This document shows, in pieces, positions 60,678-64,000 of a stretch of 64,000 bases of DNA. Under the pieces are notes generated by a model that made no database searches, was not told the DNA's origin, and saw only the letters and a program-made list of their open reading frames with translations. This DNA is from Copromyces sp. CBS 386.78. Lineage: Eukaryota; Ascomycota; Sordariomycetes; Sordariales; Sordariaceae. A program made the translations under genes and the position numbers. Positions within the stretch are counted from its first letter, which is position 1; every line of letters starts with the position of its first letter. Location of the stretch: positions 124,001 through 188,000 of the forward strand of contig MU839160.1 in assembly GCA_030685235.1 (NCBI GenBank). Direction: 5' to 3'.

Positions 60678-62756
60678 ATGGGCAAGTCTCGCAAGAACAG
60701 AGTCCGGCCTAATCGCGCCGACCCTATCGCGAAGCCTGTAAAGCCCCCCTCGGACCCCGAGCTGGCTGCGTTGCGCGAGGCCCGCATTCTTCCCGTCGTC
60801 AAGGACCTACAGAGCGCCGATATCAAGTCTCGTACCGCCGCTGCTGGTGCCATCGCAAACATTGTCCAGGACACTAAATGCAGAAAGCTTCTGCTTCGCG
60901 AACAAATCGTTCCTATCGTTCTTACCGAGACCCTTACCGACAATAGCATTGACAGCCGCGCCGCCGGCTGGGAAATCCTCAAGGTTCTCGTCCAGGAGGA
61001 GGAAAGCGATTTCTGCGTCCACCTTTACAGACTCGACGTCCTGACCGCCATCGAACATGCCGCCAAGGCCCTCAACGAAACGCTTGCGTCAACCGAGCCT
61101 CCCTTTTCGAAGCTTACTAAAGCCCAACAACGCATTGTATGGGATATGAGCAATTCCCTCCTCGTCCTTCTCAACTCCCTTGCCCTCGCTCGCGATGAGA
61201 TTCTTGACGCCATTGTCGCCAACCAGAACGTCGTTCGCTTCCTCTTCCGCATTGTAGTCACCGATGCCGTTCCCCAGGAGGCCTTCGAGGAGACCCTCTC
61301 CTGCCTCATGACGCTTTCCGAAGACAACCTACCCCTCGGCCAAGCCATCACCGACGACCAAGAGACCCGGTGCTACGATAAGCTGCTCGAGCTTGTGACT
61401 GCTGGCGGCCCCCGCTCCGTGTTCGCTTGCGGAGTCCTTCACAATGTGTTTGCGTCGCTCCAGTGGTTGGATCACAGCCCAGGCAAGGATGGCGCTTGCG
61501 ATGCCATGCTTGTTCCAAGCTTATCCAAGGCCTTGGAGCAGCCTCCACCGAGCAGCAAGGACAATGGCCAGGCCGACAGCTGGGCTCAGATGATGCAGGC
61601 TGCTCTCGAGATCGTGGCATCGGTAGGAACGGATTTGCAGACCGCATTGGAAAAGGGCAACCGCCCTGTGCCTGGTGCTGCGGCCAAGGATCAAGAGTGG
61701 AATGGATTCGAAGAGGCCGAGAAGGATGACGACGCTATGGACGTTGACGAGGGCTCTGGTGAGGATAAGGACGATGAGGAGGAGGAGGAGGAGGAGGAGG
61801 AGGAGGAAGCCGACGAGGAAGAGGGTGATTCAGATGATGAGGAGTTCGACGAAGCCGACTTGGAAAAGGTTACCGGCATGGACTCCGAAAACGACAACGA
61901 AGGCGACTTGAACGATCTACCCACCCTGCGCGAACTTATAAACAAGGCAATTCCTCAGCTTATCCGGTTGACCAATATCGCCGTGGATGATGACAACAGC
62001 ATAGCCATTCAGGGCCACGCCATCAGCGCGCTCAACAACATTGCGTGGACCATTTCATGCATCGACTTCTCTGAAGGCGAGAACACCAACATTTGGAAGG
62101 CGTGGGCCCCTGCCGGAAAGAAAATCTGGCAGCGGACCATCTCCCCTATTCTGGAAGCCGACAGCGCCGACCTGCAGCTAGCCACCCAAGTAACCAGCCT
62201 CGCATGGGCTGTTGCCCGCAGCCTCAGCGGCACCACCCCTCTCGGCAAGAACGAGCACCGCAAATTCATGTCTCTTTACCAGGTGTCCAAGGCGCAGCAA
62301 CAAAATGCTATCACGCCTGATGAGAACAAGGAGCAACAACCTCAGGAAGATCCCTTCCAAGGCCTTGGCGTCAAGTGCATTGGTGTTCTCGGTGCTCTTG
62401 CCCGCGACCCCACCCCTATCGATATCAACAGGGAGGTTGGTGTCTTCTTGATGACCCTCCTCGGTAGTGCCGAGGAGCCCGGTGTTGCCCCGGCGGACAT
62501 CATTCAGGCACTCAACGAAGTTTTCGATATCTATGGTGACGAGGAGTACACGTGCGACGCCGAGGTATTCTGGAAGGACGGTTTCCTCAATCACTTGGAG
62601 GAGCTCCAGCCCAAGTTGAAGGCTGTTGCCAAGGGCATCAACAAGAGGAACTTTGAGGAGCTGAGGATAAAGGCCGACGAGGCATTGGTAAACCTGGGAA
62701 GGTTTGTGCAGTACAAAAAGAAGCATGTGCCTAAGGTGAAGGAGGCGAAGGAGTAA
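60678..62756 (+). CDS. syo1: Symportin SYO1, co-importer of ribosomal proteins uL18 (Rpl5) and uL5 (Rpl11)
   Basis: SYO1 escorts Rpl5 and Rpl11 together into the nucleus through the Kap104 importin and helps form the 5S RNP. The gene is one uninterrupted exon of 692 residues. The basic N-terminus (MGKSRKNRVRPNRADPIAKP) contains the nuclear-import signal region known from the Chaetomium protein. Armadillo repeats follow (ARILPVVKDLQSADIKSRTAAAGAIANI). A long acidic loop at about 345-405, including an unbroken run of at least 11 Glu, interrupts HEAT repeats that continue with HAISALNNIAWTIS to the end. In the family this loop contacts Rpl11. It shares with RIO2 a role in ribosome assembly, though they are 57 kb apart. 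Confidence 0.94.
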   Translation: MGKSRKNRVRPNRADPIAKPVKPPSDPELAALREARILPVVKDLQSADIKSRTAAAGAIANIVQDTKCRKLLLREQIVPIVLTETLTDNSIDSRAAGWEILKVLVQEEESDFCVHLYRLDVLTAIEHAAKALNETLASTEPPFSKLTKAQQRIVWDMSNSLLVLLNSLALARDEILDAIVANQNVVRFLFRIVVTDAVPQEAFEETLSCLMTLSEDNLPLGQAITDDQETRCYDKLLELVTAGGPRSVFACGVLHNVFASLQWLDHSPGKDGACDAMLVPSLSKALEQPPPSSKDNGQADSWAQMMQAALEIVASVGTDLQTALEKGNRPVPGAAAKDQEWNGFEEAEKDDDAMDVDEGSGEDKDDEEEEEEEEEEEADEEEGDSDDEEFDEADLEKVTGMDSENDNEGDLNDLPTLRELINKAIPQLIRLTNIAVDDDNSIAIQGHAISALNNIAWTISCIDFSEGENTNIWKAWAPAGKKIWQRTISPILEADSADLQLATQVTSLAWAVARSLSGTTPLGKNEHRKFMSLYQVSKAQQQNAITPDENKEQQPQEDPFQGLGVKCIGVLGALARDPTPIDINREVGVFLMTLLGSAEEPGVAPADIIQALNEVFDIYGDEEYTCDAEVFWKDGFLNHLEELQPKLKAVAKGINKRNFEELRIKADEALVNLGRFVQYKKKHVPKVKEAKE

Positions 62757-63433
62757 ATCTCCAACCTTCTCGGTCCTGGGGTGACTTACGAGTGTTGAAA
62801 GCTTTGTCGTCGAATTTACAAATCTGCGATATATACTCTTACAAGGCACGCACAACCTACAAGTTACAAAAGAGCTGGAGCATTTACGAGGAGGAAGACG
62901 AAGACAAGGAGTTCATGGAGAAAAGATAGCAGGAGGGGAGGAGATACCCGACGTACCGTCAAACTTGTCAGCTGATAGAAGATTAAGAAAATGTGAGACT
63001 GGTGCAAAAGCTAGGAATAGAGAGAGGTGTCAATACAAATAACAAGATCCACGCTCATGGCATGTGCGGGACGACAAACCAATCTTTAAGCGGGAATCTC
63101 GACTATCAGATGACGTAGCTTCCAAGATGATACCTGAAAATGATGCCTCCTTGAAGGCTTTGGTCAGGTTCAGGTAAGAAGTTGTGTTATATCTCTTCAA
63201 GTTCTGACTCACATGTATATCCGTCGCGTAGTATATGTAGGTCCATCAAGCACCGTGTCCCCAAATCGACCAATTCGTGACTCCAGCTTCCCGCATAAGT
63301 CCCAATCCTCCAATGCCCGAATAATAGCTTCCTTCAACCCTTTTATAAGCCCCGCTGCTGTGTCGTCGACGAACACATATCGCAATTGCCGTAAAAGTAC
63401 TGCTGCGCACGCTCTCCTGTGTCGTTGATCAGT
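62757..63433. other. Convergent intergenic region between syo1 and the J-protein gene
   Basis: These 677 bp should contain two 3' UTRs and terminators. Short ORFs up to 71 codons are present and none is convincing. I see nothing else. Confidence 0.5.
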
Positions 63434-64000
63434 TCAGCCGATAGGCTTCAACTTCTTTTTCTTTTTCTTGTCAGAATCCCCGGACTTGCCCTTCTGGAAC
63501 GCACGCCAACTATCGATGCGTTGATCCCTCGTCTTCTCCCAGTCCTCTTCATGCTGCCTCTTGCGCTTGCGCTGCTCCATCTCCTCGTCCGCTTTCCGCT
63601 GCTCGCGACCTTCTTCCTGCATCTGCGCCTTGAGCTGCCTGCGTCGTCGCTGCTCGTTCTCGATCAGCACGAACTTGGTCTTGTCCTGCCACTTCTTCTC
63701 AAACTCGGCCGTCCTCAGCTCCGGGCTGTCGACAGTCCACTTGTTCTCGCGGATCAGCAGCATGCGCGCGTCCGCGATGGCTTCGTCGAGGGTCTGCCGG
63801 TGCTTCTCGTCCATTAACTCGGTCTGCGCCTTCTTCAGCCGGTCGAACGCCTCGGGTGCCAAGGGGTTCTTTGTTTTGTCGGGATGTATCAAAAGGGACT
63901 TTTTGCGGTAGGCGATCTTGATGTCGGATTCGGTCACGCCGGGCTTGAGACCCAGGACTGTGTAGGCGTCGAGCCGGAAGGCTTTGAGGATACGGTCTAT
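63434..64000 (-). CDS. J-domain protein, SPF31/DNAJC8-like (5' end outside window)
   Basis: The frame is open from the right edge of the window to a TGA at 63434-63436, giving 188 residues of a protein whose N-terminus lies beyond 64000. The J domain is clear: DRILKAFRLDAYTVLGLKPGV, then SDIKIAYRKKSLLIHPDKTKNP with the HPD motif, then APEAFDRLKKAQTELMD. A long charged coiled-coil-like region rich in Glu, Arg and Lys follows (NEQRRRRQLKAQMQEE), ending in a polylysine tail (KKKKKKLKP), likely a nuclear signal. This order matches DNAJC8 and fission yeast Spf31, which are linked to spliceosomes. Transcription runs toward syo1. Confidence 0.88.
   Translation of the reverse strand: MDRILKAFRLDAYTVLGLKPGVTESDIKIAYRKKSLLIHPDKTKNPLAPEAFDRLKKAQTELMDEKHRQTLDEAIADARMLLIRENKWTVDSPELRTAEFEKKWQDKTKFVLIENEQRRRRQLKAQMQEEGREQRKADEEMEQRKRKRQHEEDWEKTRDQRIDSWRAFQKGKSGDSDKKKKKKLKPIG

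Overview
The window looks like nuclear DNA of a filamentous ascomycete, probably a Sordariomycete. Genes have short introns (about 50-350 bp) with GTAAGT-type donors. The conserved genes are typically fungal (RIO2, RPN1, isopentenyl-diphosphate isomerase, RPA32, SYO1, an SPF31/DNAJC8-like J-protein). A long AT-rich block carries the signature of repeat-induced point mutation (RIP): CpA and TpG are almost gone while CpG survives. Species is not determinable from sequence alone.

Layout. 1-7.23 kb: aldo-keto reductase (+), RIO2 kinase (-) and 26S proteasome subunit RPN1 (+), all intact. About 7.74-44.64 kb: a RIP-mutated AT-rich island with no intact gene. 44.64-64 kb: MATE transporter (+), IDI1 (+), a GNAT acetyltransferase (+), RPA32 (-), a small DUF202-type membrane protein (+), a glycosyltransferase-2-like type II membrane protein (-), SYO1 (+), and the C-terminal part of a J-protein (-) that runs off the right end.

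The AT-rich island can be dissected. Three Ty3/gypsy chromodomain retrotransposons are delimited by LTR pairs of exactly equal length and by perfect 5-bp target duplications. Element A is 19360-34223 (308-bp LTRs, GTAAC). Element B is 25892-33594 (250-bp LTRs, TTATA) and is nested inside the chromodomain-coding end of A. Element C is 36233-44464 (234-bp LTRs, TATTT). A fourth, almost unmutated 247-bp solo-LTR-like insertion (ATATA) sits inside B. The rest of the island, mainly 7.7-19.4 and 34.2-36.2 kb, is not LTR element. It holds RIP-killed coding remnants that I cannot assign: a three-exon gene with two recognisable introns and a 4 x 60-bp Gln-rich repeat (16.5-17.8 kb), a long ORF split by element A whose frame resumes exactly after the insertion (18.9-19.36 plus 34.23-35.74 kb), an acidic minus-strand remnant (14.8-15.5 kb), and a 6 x 27-bp charged nonapeptide repeat (10.16-10.32 kb). 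Intron-bearing remnants imply that duplicated, gene-carrying DNA was RIP-inactivated here, not only retroelements.

The flanking genes are mostly housekeeping functions (ribosome assembly: RIO2 and SYO1; protein turnover: RPN1; isoprenoid synthesis: IDI1; DNA replication: RPA32) and do not form a biosynthetic cluster. Splice sites were placed by reading frame and consensus only.
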